This document shows positions 35,105 to 43,284 of a stretch of 64,000 nt of DNA, in pieces. A program made the translations under genes and the position numbers. This stretch comes from Flavobacterium salilacus subsp. salilacus. GTDB lineage: Bacteria > Bacteroidota > Bacteroidia > Flavobacteriales > Flavobacteriaceae. Within the stretch, counting starts at the first letter, position 1, and the number at the start of each line of letters is the position of its first letter. The stretch is from NCBI RefSeq assembly GCF_004634195.1, contig NZ_SKBP01000008.1:62001-126000 (forward strand), written 5' to 3'. The notes under the pieces were generated by a model that worked only from the letters and a program-made list of their open reading frames with translations, made no database searches and had not been told where the DNA came from.

Positions 35105-35233
35105 GAAAGACTGCTCCGCTCGCAGCGACAGTATATTTTGTCATTCCGAGCATAGCGAAGGAATCTTTTTCTCTTTATGACTTTATAAACTTTCAACTTT
35201 ATGACTTTCAAACTTTCGACTTTAAGACTACTA
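35105..35233. repeat. MITE-like element, second copy
   Basis: A degenerate relative of the 34449 element: GACTGCTCCGCTCGCAGCGACAG, the core TCATTCCGAGC..GAAGGAATCT, then repeated tracts of the form GACTTTATAAACTTTC. It ends at the Crp/Fnr stop codon. Confidence 0.6.
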
Positions 35234-35806
35234 TCAGTCTTTTTTCGCCCGAAGCATACTCAAAAACTCAGGGGTAATGCCCAAAAAGGAAGCCAGCATA
35301 TATTGGGGTACGCGCTGTACAAAATCGGGATATTTATCGCGCATCATTTTGTATTGCTCCTCGCCTGTCAAATTAAAAACATAATGAATACGGGTAAGCT
35401 GTGCCGAATAGGCACGTTCCAGCACCTGCCTGAAATACCGTTCCAACTGCGGTATTTTTTCAAAAAGCACTTCTTCGGCTTCTTTGTTTAGTACTACTAC
35501 GGTAGAGGGTTCAACAGCCTGTACGTAAAACCCCGAAGGCTTACCGCTTTTCAGTCCGGCATAGTCGGTTATCCACCAGTCCTCAATACCAAACTGAATT
35601 ACCTGCTCTGCGCCTTTAGTGGTTATCAAATACAGCCGGAAACAGCCTTTTGCTACAAAATAGTTTGCCTTGCATATTTCGCCAGCCTGTAGCAAATGCT
35701 CTTTCTTTTTTACTTCCCGTACTTCGAGCAACGAAGCAAGCAAGGCTTCTTCCTCCGGGTCTAGAGGAACAAATCGGCGAATATGGGAAAGGATTTCGGA
35801 AAACAT
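35234..35806 (-). CDS. Crp/Fnr-family transcriptional regulator
   Basis: The 190-residue protein has a cyclic-nucleotide-binding-like beta-roll (about 20-110: EHLLQAGEICKANYFVAKGCFRLY, VIQFGIEDWW) and a C-terminal helix-turn-helix (PQYMLASFLGITPEFLSMLR). The phosphate-binding RxA motif is not obvious, so it may not bind cAMP. Such regulators are often next to the redox gene they control, here the AhpD-like gene downstream. Confidence 0.9.
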   Translation of the reverse strand: MFSEILSHIRRFVPLDPEEEALLASLLEVREVKKKEHLLQAGEICKANYFVAKGCFRLYLITTKGAEQVIQFGIEDWWITDYAGLKSGKPSGFYVQAVEPSTVVVLNKEAEEVLFEKIPQLERYFRQVLERAYSAQLTRIHYVFNLTGEEQYKMMRDKYPDFVQRVPQYMLASFLGITPEFLSMLRAKKD

Positions 35807-35826
35807 AAAATACGTATTTAATACTA

Positions 35827-36837
35827 CTATAGTGCCGAAATCCTTACTCGGTTGACTTTTACCTTCTCGACTGCTTCACAATTCATAACTTTTTCATCGA
35901 AAATCACAATATTATTTCCTATAGTATGAAGTGAACTTCTAAATTTTATACCACTAGCCCCTGTATATATTTTTATAAACTCACAAATAAATTGTGTTGG
36001 TATATAATCTAATTCAGTATCATACCTTCTCATAGGTCTTGACAAATCTGTACTAATTTTCTGTTTTAGCAATGTCGCTTTTATCCTTTCAGTCACTCGA
36101 GAAGGATGAAAAATAGTAGAATTTTCTGTAAAGTCAGCAATAATAAGTTTTTCCTTATTAGTTGTAAAAATACCAATTGACACTTCATCTAAATATGAAG
36201 CCCTTATTTCATATAGAACTGTTTCTTTTGTGTCACTTAAATATAAAAAAGGTATTCCTAAAGGATTTGCTCTTCCTGCTGACGATATGTGCTTAGGAGG
36301 GCAAAACATATCTTTTACTTCAAATGGATTTTGAGAACTTGAATGATGCAATCTAGCTCTATATAACTTAGTATCCTTATTTATAATTATTTGACTATTG
36401 AAAAAACCGTCCCACCCTAATTCATCAGTTATATAATTAATATCTGTAAAATATCTCCTCTCCCATTTTAGCTGTTCTTTAAGACTATCCCAATAAGATA
36501 TATTTTCTATAATATCTTCCCTAAAATCCACTAATTCATCCGCATTGCTAATTTCTACATCAATATTATCTATTAAATAATTCAATACTTTATCGGCAGA
36601 CTCGAGAGAAGAGAAAAGACCCCAATTTCCTTGAAGTGTTGACTTTAAAGAGTTTCCATTCTCTTTAATCTGAAAATTTTCAAATAATTCTCGGAAAAAT
36701 TCAAAAAGTTCTGATATAGGGATAACTTCATTTGATGTAGAACCACAGAAATCACATTTATCTGTGATTGCTTGGGAAATTATAAACCCTACGAGTTCTC
36801 TATCAGAAAAACAATTCTTGCAAACATTAAGGGGCAT
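35827..36837 (-). CDS. HEPN/RES protein (toxin-like ADP-ribosyl/NADase fold)
   Basis: The 336-residue protein has a Cys4 zinc-ribbon-like start (CKNC at 6-9, KCDFC at 28-31), a helical HEPN-like segment (about 40-130) and a C-terminal RES domain. RES hallmarks are LYRAR with Arg160, GRANPLGIPFLYLS at 188-201, Glu210 in VLYEIR and serines 301-302 in GIKFRSSL. RES toxins of known systems degrade NAD+. No Xre antitoxin is next to it; instead it is the last of three packed genes, 4 bases after the beta-like gene. The region is strikingly AT-rich, suggesting transfer. Confidence 0.82.
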   Translation of the reverse strand: MPLNVCKNCFSDRELVGFIISQAITDKCDFCGSTSNEVIPISELFEFFRELFENFQIKENGNSLKSTLQGNWGLFSSLESADKVLNYLIDNIDVEISNADELVDFREDIIENISYWDSLKEQLKWERRYFTDINYITDELGWDGFFNSQIIINKDTKLYRARLHHSSSQNPFEVKDMFCPPKHISSAGRANPLGIPFLYLSDTKETVLYEIRASYLDEVSIGIFTTNKEKLIIADFTENSTIFHPSRVTERIKATLLKQKISTDLSRPMRRYDTELDYIPTQFICEFIKIYTGASGIKFRSSLHTIGNNIVIFDEKVMNCEAVEKVKVNRVRISAL

Positions 36838-36841
36838 ACTC

Positions 36842-37774
36842 CTATAATAAATAGTTATTTACAACGTTCAAATGATTCTTTATAGATATTTTCTTTACAG
36901 TACCCAAACCTGGATATCTCCCTTCATCTAAATAATTTCTCAATTCTGTAACCGCAGTATTAGATATACCCTCAATATCACAAAAGGCTATTGCTTTTTC
37001 TGCTGCTTCTCTAAACTTTCCTTGTACGTTTGCTATCGAATCATTTGTATCCGATGTAAAATGTCGAATCCAAATTTGATTATCTTTATTTTCATTTAGA
37101 TAAGTAAAATGTATTACAACCGCTCTTGGAGTACTACCTCCATCTATATACTCGCTAGGTAATGTTGTAAAGTCAGAGAAACCTTGATAACCCTCCTCTT
37201 TATAATAAAGATGCTCTTCAGTAAACTTATGGGCTGGAATATCTAAAAAATCAGAATTTTTTACTTGTTTTTCAAATACATCATCCAAACGGATGTAATT
37301 CTTATTTAGTGTTCTTAAATATCTATCCAGAGACCTAAATCTAGAAGGGTCGAACAACATTATATGAGTAACAAATTCTTCACCACATAAATCTCTAAAC
37401 CTATCATCTTCAACAAAATTATCATAACATATAACCATACAGTTATTTAAATTATACTCTTCTACCATATCCTTTATATATTGTGAATTCTGTTTGTAAT
37501 GAAAGGCAGGGAGAAATCTAGACTCTTCTAAACCATCTAGATAATCTAAATAATGTTCTGTGTCTCCTAAATGTTCTCCCACTATTGGATTTATAATTAA
37601 AAAAGTATCTAATCCTTTCTCTACAAATATCTTATTTGCAATATCAAGATTGTTAAATGTCTCTTTAACTGGTTCTATAACTGGAGTTATATACCCCTGC
37701 AGAATATTTTCTATAGCTAATTCTCTAAGTGAAATTAATTCGAATTGGCGGGCTCTTAAATAAGGATAATACAT
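36842..37774 (-). CDS. Beta-family / sce7725-like protein
   Basis: The 310-residue protein opens YYPYLRARQFELISLRE, the start typical of the sce7725 and phage T4 beta protein-like families. The rest has TIM-barrel-like alternation (YITPVIEPVKE, TFLIINPIVGEHLG, RFLPAFHYK, CMVICYDNF, HIMLFDPSRFR, AVVIHFTYL). No enzymatic motif is certain. In other genomes sce7725 and sce7726 genes are neighbours, as here. Its ATG directly follows the TAA of the sce7726-like gene, and its stop is 4 bases from the RES gene. Confidence 0.75.
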   Translation of the reverse strand: MYYPYLRARQFELISLRELAIENILQGYITPVIEPVKETFNNLDIANKIFVEKGLDTFLIINPIVGEHLGDTEHYLDYLDGLEESRFLPAFHYKQNSQYIKDMVEEYNLNNCMVICYDNFVEDDRFRDLCGEEFVTHIMLFDPSRFRSLDRYLRTLNKNYIRLDDVFEKQVKNSDFLDIPAHKFTEEHLYYKEEGYQGFSDFTTLPSEYIDGGSTPRAVVIHFTYLNENKDNQIWIRHFTSDTNDSIANVQGKFREAAEKAIAFCDIEGISNTAVTELRNYLDEGRYPGLGTVKKISIKNHLNVVNNYLL

Positions 37775-38641
37775 TTAGTAATTAATTTGTTGTTTTAGAT
37801 TGGTAAATAATTCTTGCTTTTGTACTTTATTAAGATTTAATGACAGACATATCTGATTAAATTGCCTTGTTTCTTTACGGGAAAAATTATTTTGTTTTTT
37901 TCTTGATTTCATCAAATCAATAAACAATCTATTCAACTCAAAACCAGGTATTTCAGATATTAATTTTTTACAAATATCAAACTTATTAAAATCATTAACT
38001 TTAGGTAAATAACCATAATAATTTTCTACCAAATTCAAATATTCTGAAGTATGAAGAATCTCCATTATAGCACTATGATTTAAGAAATGATTTTTATAAG
38101 AATTACGAATTAATTCAAACTCTTTTTTGTCCTCATCATAAACTATAATTCCTACTTCATCATCAATGTTCAAATACTTAAACAATTTCAATTTTGGCAC
38201 TATTAAATAGACTTCGTTGAATACTTTTTTATACTCAATCAATTGCTTGCTCAATCTATACTCTTTATCAAGAATTGTTTTAATTTCGAAAACCTTAGAT
38301 GTCCCATTAAACATAACTAAATCTGCAATAGCTTTCCCCAAACGAAATTCATTATAAATTGCAGATTGCTGACAATTACCAACCTCTTTTATTAACCATT
38401 GATTTAAGAATTCATTCTTATAAACATATTCATTTGGATAATGAGTTTCAAGAACTTTATAAGCATATTTTAAGTAATCTAAGTAATTTAGTTTCTTTAT
38501 AGACTCTCTATTATCATATCTTTTAATTTTTAGATTTAAAGAATTAAAATCATTATCAAATAAGCGACTAACTTCACTTCTAGAAAAAAGCATCGAATAA
38601 TCTCTCAATTGATTTAAAGGATATGATTTCTTTATATACAT
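37775..38641 (-). CDS. sce7726-family protein (PD-(D/E)XK nuclease-like)
   Basis: The 288-residue protein has a nuclease-like core: Glu98 (YNEFRLGKAIADLVM), Asp107, Glu119-x-Lys121 (VFEIKT) and Gln133 in the helix SKQLIEYKK. These match the PD-(D/E)XK fold and the sce7726 family as I know it. It leads the three-gene island. The section 37801-37860 has only 14 G+C in 60 bases, against 27 in 40021-40080 of the S46 gene. Confidence 0.75.
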   Translation of the reverse strand: MYIKKSYPLNQLRDYSMLFSRSEVSRLFDNDFNSLNLKIKRYDNRESIKKLNYLDYLKYAYKVLETHYPNEYVYKNEFLNQWLIKEVGNCQQSAIYNEFRLGKAIADLVMFNGTSKVFEIKTILDKEYRLSKQLIEYKKVFNEVYLIVPKLKLFKYLNIDDEVGIIVYDEDKKEFELIRNSYKNHFLNHSAIMEILHTSEYLNLVENYYGYLPKVNDFNKFDICKKLISEIPGFELNRLFIDLMKSRKKQNNFSRKETRQFNQICLSLNLNKVQKQELFTNLKQQINY

Positions 38642-38653
38642 TTTGTTTTTTTA

Positions 38654-38661
38654 CAAAATTA
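38654..38661 (-). promoter_or_regulatory. -7 box of the three-gene island
   Basis: Read leftwards, TAATTTTG is an exact TAnnTTTG. The transcript would start only a few bases before the ATG at 38641, an almost leaderless arrangement. Confidence 0.45.
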
Positions 38662-38788
38662 CAAAATAAAAACCTTCCTGTTCTTATACATCAAATCAAC
38701 AAAATTTTATTCTAATTAAACCCCGTAAAATTACCTGTTTTCTCCCCGTTCCAAAATTTCCTATCTTGCACCCACTAACTCAAGTATC

Positions 38789-40942
38789 ATGAACAAACTA
38801 TTACGCGTACTCGTATTACTGCTTTTTATACCTGCCTTTGCACAACAGGGTGGTATGTGGATTCCTTCGCTGCTGAAAGGAATGAACGAAAAAGAAATGA
38901 AAAGCCTCGGCATGAAAATGTCAGCTTCCGACATTTATGATGTCAACCATTCCAGCCTGAAAGATGCTGTTCCGCACTTTAACGGTGGTTGTACTTCGGA
39001 GGTTATCTCGTCAAAAGGACTCTTGCTTACCAACCACCACTGTGGTTATGGCGAAATTCAGGCACACTCTACTATAGACCACGACTACCTTACGGATGGT
39101 TTTTGGGCTATGACTATGGAAGAAGAACTGCCCAACCCCGATATGGAAGTCACTTTTATAGTGCGAATAGAGGATGTTACCAACAAAATACTGGAAGGCG
39201 TAAGCACCCTGAAAAGCGAAGAGGACAAACAGAAAAAAATTCAGGATAACATTGCCCAAGTCACAAAATCGTCGCCTAAAGAGTCGTATCAGGAAAACAA
39301 AATCCGTACGTTTTATGAAGGCAACCAATACATGCTTTTTGTAACCGAAACCTATAAAGATGTCCGTTTGGTGGGTGCACCGCCATCATCCATCGGTAAG
39401 TTCGGTTCCGATACCGACAACTGGGTTTGGCCACGCCACACAGGCGATTTTTCGCTGTTCCGTATCTATGCCGATAAAAACAACCGCCCCGCCGAATATG
39501 CTAAAGACAACGTGCCTTATACGCCAAAGCACTTTTTCCCCATTTCGCTGGGCGGTGTAAAAGAAGATGATTTTACATTGGTATTCGGCTATCCGGGACG
39601 TACACAGGAGTACCTGCCTGCCGTTGCCGTACAACAGATAGTAGCTGTACTGAACCCTGCTAAAATAGAGGTGCGTGATGCTGCACTAAAGGTAACCGAT
39701 GGCTTTATGCGTAAAGACAAGCAAATAAAAATACAGTATGCCTCTAAATATGCAGGTATTGCCAACTACTGGAAAAAATGGATAGGCGAAACGCAGGGGC
39801 TTACCAAAACCAACGCCGTAGCCGTTAAAAAGGCTTTTGAGAAAGATTTTGTTGCCAAAGCTAAAAAAGCAGGCAAAATGGATGAGTACGGCAACCTGTT
39901 TAAAGATTTCGACACGTATTATGCCGAGATAGAGCCGTATCAGTTAAGCAGGGATTATTTTATAGAAGTTGCCCTGCGTAATACCGAGCTTTTAACTATT
40001 GGTTACAGGCTGTACCAACTGGAGCAGGTATATAACGCTCGTGGCGAGCAATCGTTTACCGACAGGAAAAATAACACTATACAGTCGCTGGAAGGTGTTT
40101 ATAAAGACTACAGCAAGCAGGTAGATGAAAAAGTTTTTGAACAGCTTATTGCGTTGTATTCGCAAAAATCGCCAAGGCAGTTTCTGCCCGATATGCTGAA
40201 AGACATTAACCCGCAGGAGCTTACCCAAAAGGTTTACGGTAACTCCAAACTGACATCCTACAACGGAGTAAAGGAATTGCTGACTGCCGGCAACGACCCG
40301 CAGGAAATAATCAAAGCCCTGAATGCCGACCCGGGTTACCAGGTAATAAAAGCAATGGCAAACGCCTATATTGAAAACGTGAGCCCAAAATATGAAGAGC
40401 TAACCCTGAAACTGGATGCCCTGCAACGCAGCTACATGAAAGGCATACTGGAACTAAGCCCGAAAGAAGCCCGTATTTTTCCGGATGCTAACAGTACCAT
40501 GCGCGTAACATATGGTAAAGTAAAAGGCTACGAGCCGAGAGATGCGGTTTACTACGAACCTGTAACCTACCTTGACGGTGTTATGGAAAAATATGTACCC
40601 GGCGATTATGAGTTTGACGTTCCGCAGAAGCTGATTGAGCTGTACAACAAAAAAGATTTTGGTGCGTATGGCGAAAACGGCAAAATGCCCGTATGCTTTA
40701 TAGGAACTAACCACACCACGGGCGGTAATTCAGGCAGCCCTGCCATAGATGCCAAAGGAAACCTTATCGGGCTAAACTTTGACCGCGTTTGGGAAGGGAC
40801 TATGAGCGATATTTATTATGACCCTGCCATTTGCCGTAATATTATGGTAGATATTCGTTATGTGCTGTTTATCATTGATAAATATGCCGGAGATAAGCGT
40901 CTTATCGATGAAATGGAACTGGTAAATGTGAGAAAAAAATAA
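38789..40942 (+). CDS. S46-family dipeptidyl-peptidase (DPP11-type)
   Basis: The 717-residue periplasmic peptidase has a signal peptide (1-18, ending FAQ), the His of TNHHCGYG, and the Ser of GGNSGSP (Ser648). It removes dipeptides from peptide N-termini. After the serine the sequence reads GLNFDRVWEG: an arginine at residue 666 occupies the position that, in the family, distinguishes acid-specific DPP11 (Arg) from DPP7 (Gly). It would therefore prefer Asp or Glu at P1. It is full length and stands alone. Confidence 0.92.
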   Translation: MNKLLRVLVLLLFIPAFAQQGGMWIPSLLKGMNEKEMKSLGMKMSASDIYDVNHSSLKDAVPHFNGGCTSEVISSKGLLLTNHHCGYGEIQAHSTIDHDYLTDGFWAMTMEEELPNPDMEVTFIVRIEDVTNKILEGVSTLKSEEDKQKKIQDNIAQVTKSSPKESYQENKIRTFYEGNQYMLFVTETYKDVRLVGAPPSSIGKFGSDTDNWVWPRHTGDFSLFRIYADKNNRPAEYAKDNVPYTPKHFFPISLGGVKEDDFTLVFGYPGRTQEYLPAVAVQQIVAVLNPAKIEVRDAALKVTDGFMRKDKQIKIQYASKYAGIANYWKKWIGETQGLTKTNAVAVKKAFEKDFVAKAKKAGKMDEYGNLFKDFDTYYAEIEPYQLSRDYFIEVALRNTELLTIGYRLYQLEQVYNARGEQSFTDRKNNTIQSLEGVYKDYSKQVDEKVFEQLIALYSQKSPRQFLPDMLKDINPQELTQKVYGNSKLTSYNGVKELLTAGNDPQEIIKALNADPGYQVIKAMANAYIENVSPKYEELTLKLDALQRSYMKGILELSPKEARIFPDANSTMRVTYGKVKGYEPRDAVYYEPVTYLDGVMEKYVPGDYEFDVPQKLIELYNKKDFGAYGENGKMPVCFIGTNHTTGGNSGSPAIDAKGNLIGLNFDRVWEGTMSDIYYDPAICRNIMVDIRYVLFIIDKYAGDKRLIDEMELVNVRKK

Positions 40943-41117
40943 CCCGGTAAATAAGTGGATAAACAGGCTGTAAAGTACAATTTACGACTTGCAAAGAAGA
41001 TTTATGAACAGGCAAACTGTCGGTTACAAAAAAATAGTGCGAAAAACAGTCAATTTTACATAGTAATGTGCTGTTTTTCAGCAGTAGAAGATTTTTAAAA
41101 AATTTATCAATAAATAT

Positions 41118-41146
41118 TTTGGGATATTAAAAAATTTATATCTTTG
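41118..41146 (+). promoter_or_regulatory. Promoter of the small acidic lipoprotein gene
   Basis: TTTG at 41118-41121 and an exact TATCTTTG at 41139-41146, 17 bases apart. The ATG follows at 41183. The rest of the 240-base gap before it (40943-41117) is AT-rich with no feature I can name. Confidence 0.6.
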
Positions 41147-41182
41147 CTCCGAATTAATAATTAACCTTTATAATTTAGTAAG

Positions 41183-41392
41183 ATGAAAAAAGTTGTTTTA
41201 AGCATGGCTCTAGTTGCTATGATGAGTGTTTCTTTCGTATCATGTAAAGAGAAAGCTGCTGAAGCTGAAACTGAAGAAGTAGTAACTGAAGAAGTTGCTC
41301 CTGTAGAAGAAGAAGTTGCTCCTGTTGAGGCTGATACTATGCAAGCTGACACTATGCACGCTGAAACTCCAGAAGTTGAGCACGCTCACTAA
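41183..41392 (+). CDS. Small acidic lipoprotein
   Basis: The 69-residue protein has a lipoprotein signal (KKVVLSMALVAMMSVSFVSC, Cys21 lipidated) and a mature part made of only a few residue types: E, V, A, T, P. It contains a near-repeat of EEVAPVE, then two copies of ADTMxA, ending in HAH. It is highly acidic and probably disordered. The codon use and strong promoter plus clean terminator suggest an abundant protein. Function unknown. Confidence 0.8.
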   Translation: MKKVVLSMALVAMMSVSFVSCKEKAAEAETEEVVTEEVAPVEEEVAPVEADTMQADTMHAETPEVEHAH

Positions 41393-41414
41393 TAACTAGC
41401 CAGTTAAAGTATTT

Positions 41415-41441
41415 AAAAGCTCCGCAATGCGGGGCTTTTTT
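41415..41441 (+). terminator. Rho-independent terminator
   Basis: AAAAGCTCCGC / GCGGGGCTTTTTT with an AATG loop and a T run, 22 bases after the small lipoprotein gene. Confidence 0.9.
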
Positions 41442-41444
41442 GTT

Positions 41445-41452
41445 TATATTTG
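41445..41452 (+). promoter_or_regulatory. -7 box for the methyltransferase gene
   Basis: TATATTTG is an exact TAnnTTTG, directly after the terminator and 48 bases before the ATG at 41500. Confidence 0.5.
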
Positions 41453-41499
41453 ATTATCTGATTTTATGCTTCCCCGAATAATACTCAATAATTACTTTA

Positions 41500-42105
41500 A
41501 TGAATAACAAACAACATTGGGAAACGGTTTATAAAACTAAACAACCTAACGAGGTTAGCTGGACACAGGATGTACCCCATACCTCTTTACGATTTATAGA
41601 AAACTTTACTGTATCTAAGGATGCCAACATTATAGATATTGGCGGAGGCGATAGTAATTTAGTTGATCATTTACTCGATTTGGGCTACAGTAATATTACC
41701 GTACTCGATATTTCGGAAAAAGCACTGGAAAGAGCTAAAGAGCGACTTGGCGACAAAGCCAAAAACGTAACATGGATTGCATGCGATATTACCAAATATA
41801 AACCTGAGGTAAACTATGCTGTTTGGCACGACAGGGCAACGTTTCATTTCCTCACTTCACAAGAACAGACAGATGCTTATCGGGATATTGTAAATAATTG
41901 CGTTAAGGGGTATATGATTATCGGGACATTCTCAGATAAAGGACCTAAAAAGTGCAGCGGACTGGACATTACCCAATATACCGAAGTAAGTTTAGAAACG
42001 CTTTTTACAGATAATTTTGAAAAATTAAGCTGTTTAGAACAAGAGCATATAACGCCTTTCGGCACTACACAGAATTTTTTATTTTGTAGTTTTAGGAAGA
42101 AATAG
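41500..42105 (+). CDS. Class I SAM-dependent methyltransferase
   Basis: The 201-residue protein opens HWETVYKTKQPNEVSW, then has motif I NIIDIGGGDSNLVDHLL, acidic strand ITVLDISEKALERAK and WIACDITKY, ending in a HDRATFHFL segment. It resembles thiopurine/tellurite-type or general small-molecule methyltransferases (Methyltransf_25). Substrate unknown. It ends beside a hairpin shared with the convergent gene. Confidence 0.85.
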   Translation: MNNKQHWETVYKTKQPNEVSWTQDVPHTSLRFIENFTVSKDANIIDIGGGDSNLVDHLLDLGYSNITVLDISEKALERAKERLGDKAKNVTWIACDITKYKPEVNYAVWHDRATFHFLTSQEQTDAYRDIVNNCVKGYMIIGTFSDKGPKKCSGLDITQYTEVSLETLFTDNFEKLSCLEQEHITPFGTTQNFLFCSFRKK

Positions 42106-42107
42106 AA

Positions 42108-42133
42108 AAGGCGATACCAATGCATCGCCCTTT
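42108..42133. terminator. Hairpin between convergent genes
   Basis: AAAGGCGAT / ATCGCCCTTT stem with a short loop and A/T flanks, between the genes ending at 42105 and 42157. Confidence 0.6.
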
Positions 42134-42156
42134 GTTTGTGAAGTAAAGCATATAAT

Positions 42157-42774
42157 TTATTCGCCCATATAGGTTAGTGTTTTCCACATGGTATCAATAA
42201 GCTCTTTACTGGTTTTAGAATATTCTTCGGTAGCTATCATGGTTAAAATAAGAATGCCCTCATCCCTGCTCCCTATGGAGGCAACCTCATAAATACTGGT
42301 ATCGCCTTTATACGTCAATACAGCTTTGCCAACCTTGATTTCCCTTCCGGACTTTAGTTTGGTTACATAGTCTTCCCGGCGCATTTCATAGCCATAATCA
42401 ACACTCTCTTTAACAACCTCGTTCAACATAAGTTCGTTAAGCATTTCAGGGTTAATACCATCATATTTCTGAATAATAAAACCCGATCCTTCGGCAGTCA
42501 TTACCATAACTTGCGAAATTCCGTCTTCAAGGTCAACTTTTGAGGTTTTAAAATCTTTACTGTATTTAAAACTGAAAAGATCATCATTATAAGTCAGCGT
42601 ATCTTTAGAAAAAACTTTAAAAGTAACCGCTTTACCGCCTACAGAAGTTTCATAATTACGATCAAGAGCTATAGGCATTACTTTACCGTTAATCTCAATT
42701 AAATAATCTTCTTGGGCACTAACAGTAAAAGAAATGAAAAGCAAGAAGCAGAAAAATGGTAGTTTTAATTTCAT
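42157..42774 (-). CDS. Secreted protein of unknown function
   Basis: From the ATG at 42774 the product has 205 residues with a signal peptide (KLKLPFFCFLLFISFTVSAQ). The mature part looks like a two-layer alpha/beta domain (DGISQVMVMTAEGSGFIIQK, RDEGILILTMIATEE) ending in a short helix. I do not recognise the family. The frame is open to 42816, but the -7 box at 42803-42810 lies inside that extension and supports the shorter form. Confidence 0.72.
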   Translation of the reverse strand: MKLKLPFFCFLLFISFTVSAQEDYLIEINGKVMPIALDRNYETSVGGKAVTFKVFSKDTLTYNDDLFSFKYSKDFKTSKVDLEDGISQVMVMTAEGSGFIIQKYDGINPEMLNELMLNEVVKESVDYGYEMRREDYVTKLKSGREIKVGKAVLTYKGDTSIYEVASIGSRDEGILILTMIATEEYSKTSKELIDTMWKTLTYMGE

Positions 42775-42802
42775 AACAAGCGTTGTGTAAATTGTTAAAG
42801 CC

Positions 42803-42810
42803 CAAATATA
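42803..42810 (-). promoter_or_regulatory. -7 box for the secreted protein gene
   Basis: Read leftwards, TATATTTG is an exact TAnnTTTG, giving a leader of about 22 bases. Confidence 0.55.
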
Positions 42811-42872
42811 AAGCAAAAGATATTAACACTACTTTAACTAAACATCAAAAAGTTAAAATCTAAAGGCATAAA

Positions 42873-42898
42873 AAAAGCCCCGATAAATATCGGGGCTT
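42873..42898 (-). terminator. Terminator of the tRNA operon
   Basis: AAGCCCCGATA / TATCGGGGCTT stem; read leftwards it ends in a run of T. It follows the tRNA-Leu gene. Confidence 0.88.
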
Positions 42899-42907
42899 AT
42901 AACTCTG

Positions 42908-42993
42908 TACTCAAGGCGGGACTTGAACCCGCACGGGCATTACTGCCCACTGGATTTTAAGTCCAGCGTGTCTACCAATTCCACCACTCGAGC
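42908..42993 (-). tRNA. tRNA-Leu (anticodon TAA)
   Basis: The leftward strand folds as an 86-base class II tRNA: acceptor GCTCGAG / CTTGAGT, D-arm GGTGGAATTGGTAGACAC, anticodon arm CTGGACTTAAAATCCAG with anticodon TAA, a long variable arm (GGGCAGTAATGCCC) and T-arm GCGGGTTCAAGTCCCGC. The CCA end is not encoded. It follows tRNA-Gly in one transcript. Confidence 0.95.
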
Positions 42994-43010
42994 ATAACAG
43001 GTAGTGTTAG

Positions 43011-43083
43011 AGCGAAAAACGGGATTCGAACCCGCGACCTCAACCTTGGCAAGGTTGCGCTCTACCAACTGAGCTATTTTCGC
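43011..43083 (-). tRNA. tRNA-Gly (anticodon GCC)
   Basis: The leftward strand folds as a 73-base tRNA: acceptor GCGAAAA / TTTTCGC, D-arm AGCTCAGTTGGTAGAGC, anticodon arm CAACCTTGCCAAGGTTG with anticodon GCC, T-arm with GGTTCGAATCC, discriminator T. CCA is not encoded. Confidence 0.95.
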
Positions 43084-43123
43084 ATTATATCAAGTACCGC
43101 TGTTTATTTCAGTATTGCGAGTG

Positions 43124-43154
43124 CAAATGTAGCACATTTATTTATTTTTGCAAG
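43124..43154 (-). promoter_or_regulatory. Promoter of the tRNA operon
   Basis: Read leftwards: TTG (43152-43154), a spacer of about 19-20 bases, then an exact TACATTTG (43124-43131). Transcription would start near 43117, about 34 bases before tRNA-Gly. The rest of the gap to mutS (43155-43284) shows nothing else. Confidence 0.65.
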
Positions 43155-43284
43155 GCTTTTTATAAAAATTTTCAACCAAATAAGATAACTTTCTGATAAC
43201 GTTAACCTTAAATAATAAACATCTTTCACACCATTACTACTGCTGTAATCACAATTGTAATTTACGAAGCATAGCAGGGTGAAA

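Noticed and set aside
34449-35233. The elements around the AhpD gene as a composite transposon
   Set aside because: The two copies differ in ends and length and there is no transposase, so they look like independent repeat copies.
42908-43083. The tRNA pair as an integration site
   Set aside because: No integrase, no repeated tRNA end and no foreign-looking DNA adjoin the tRNA genes.
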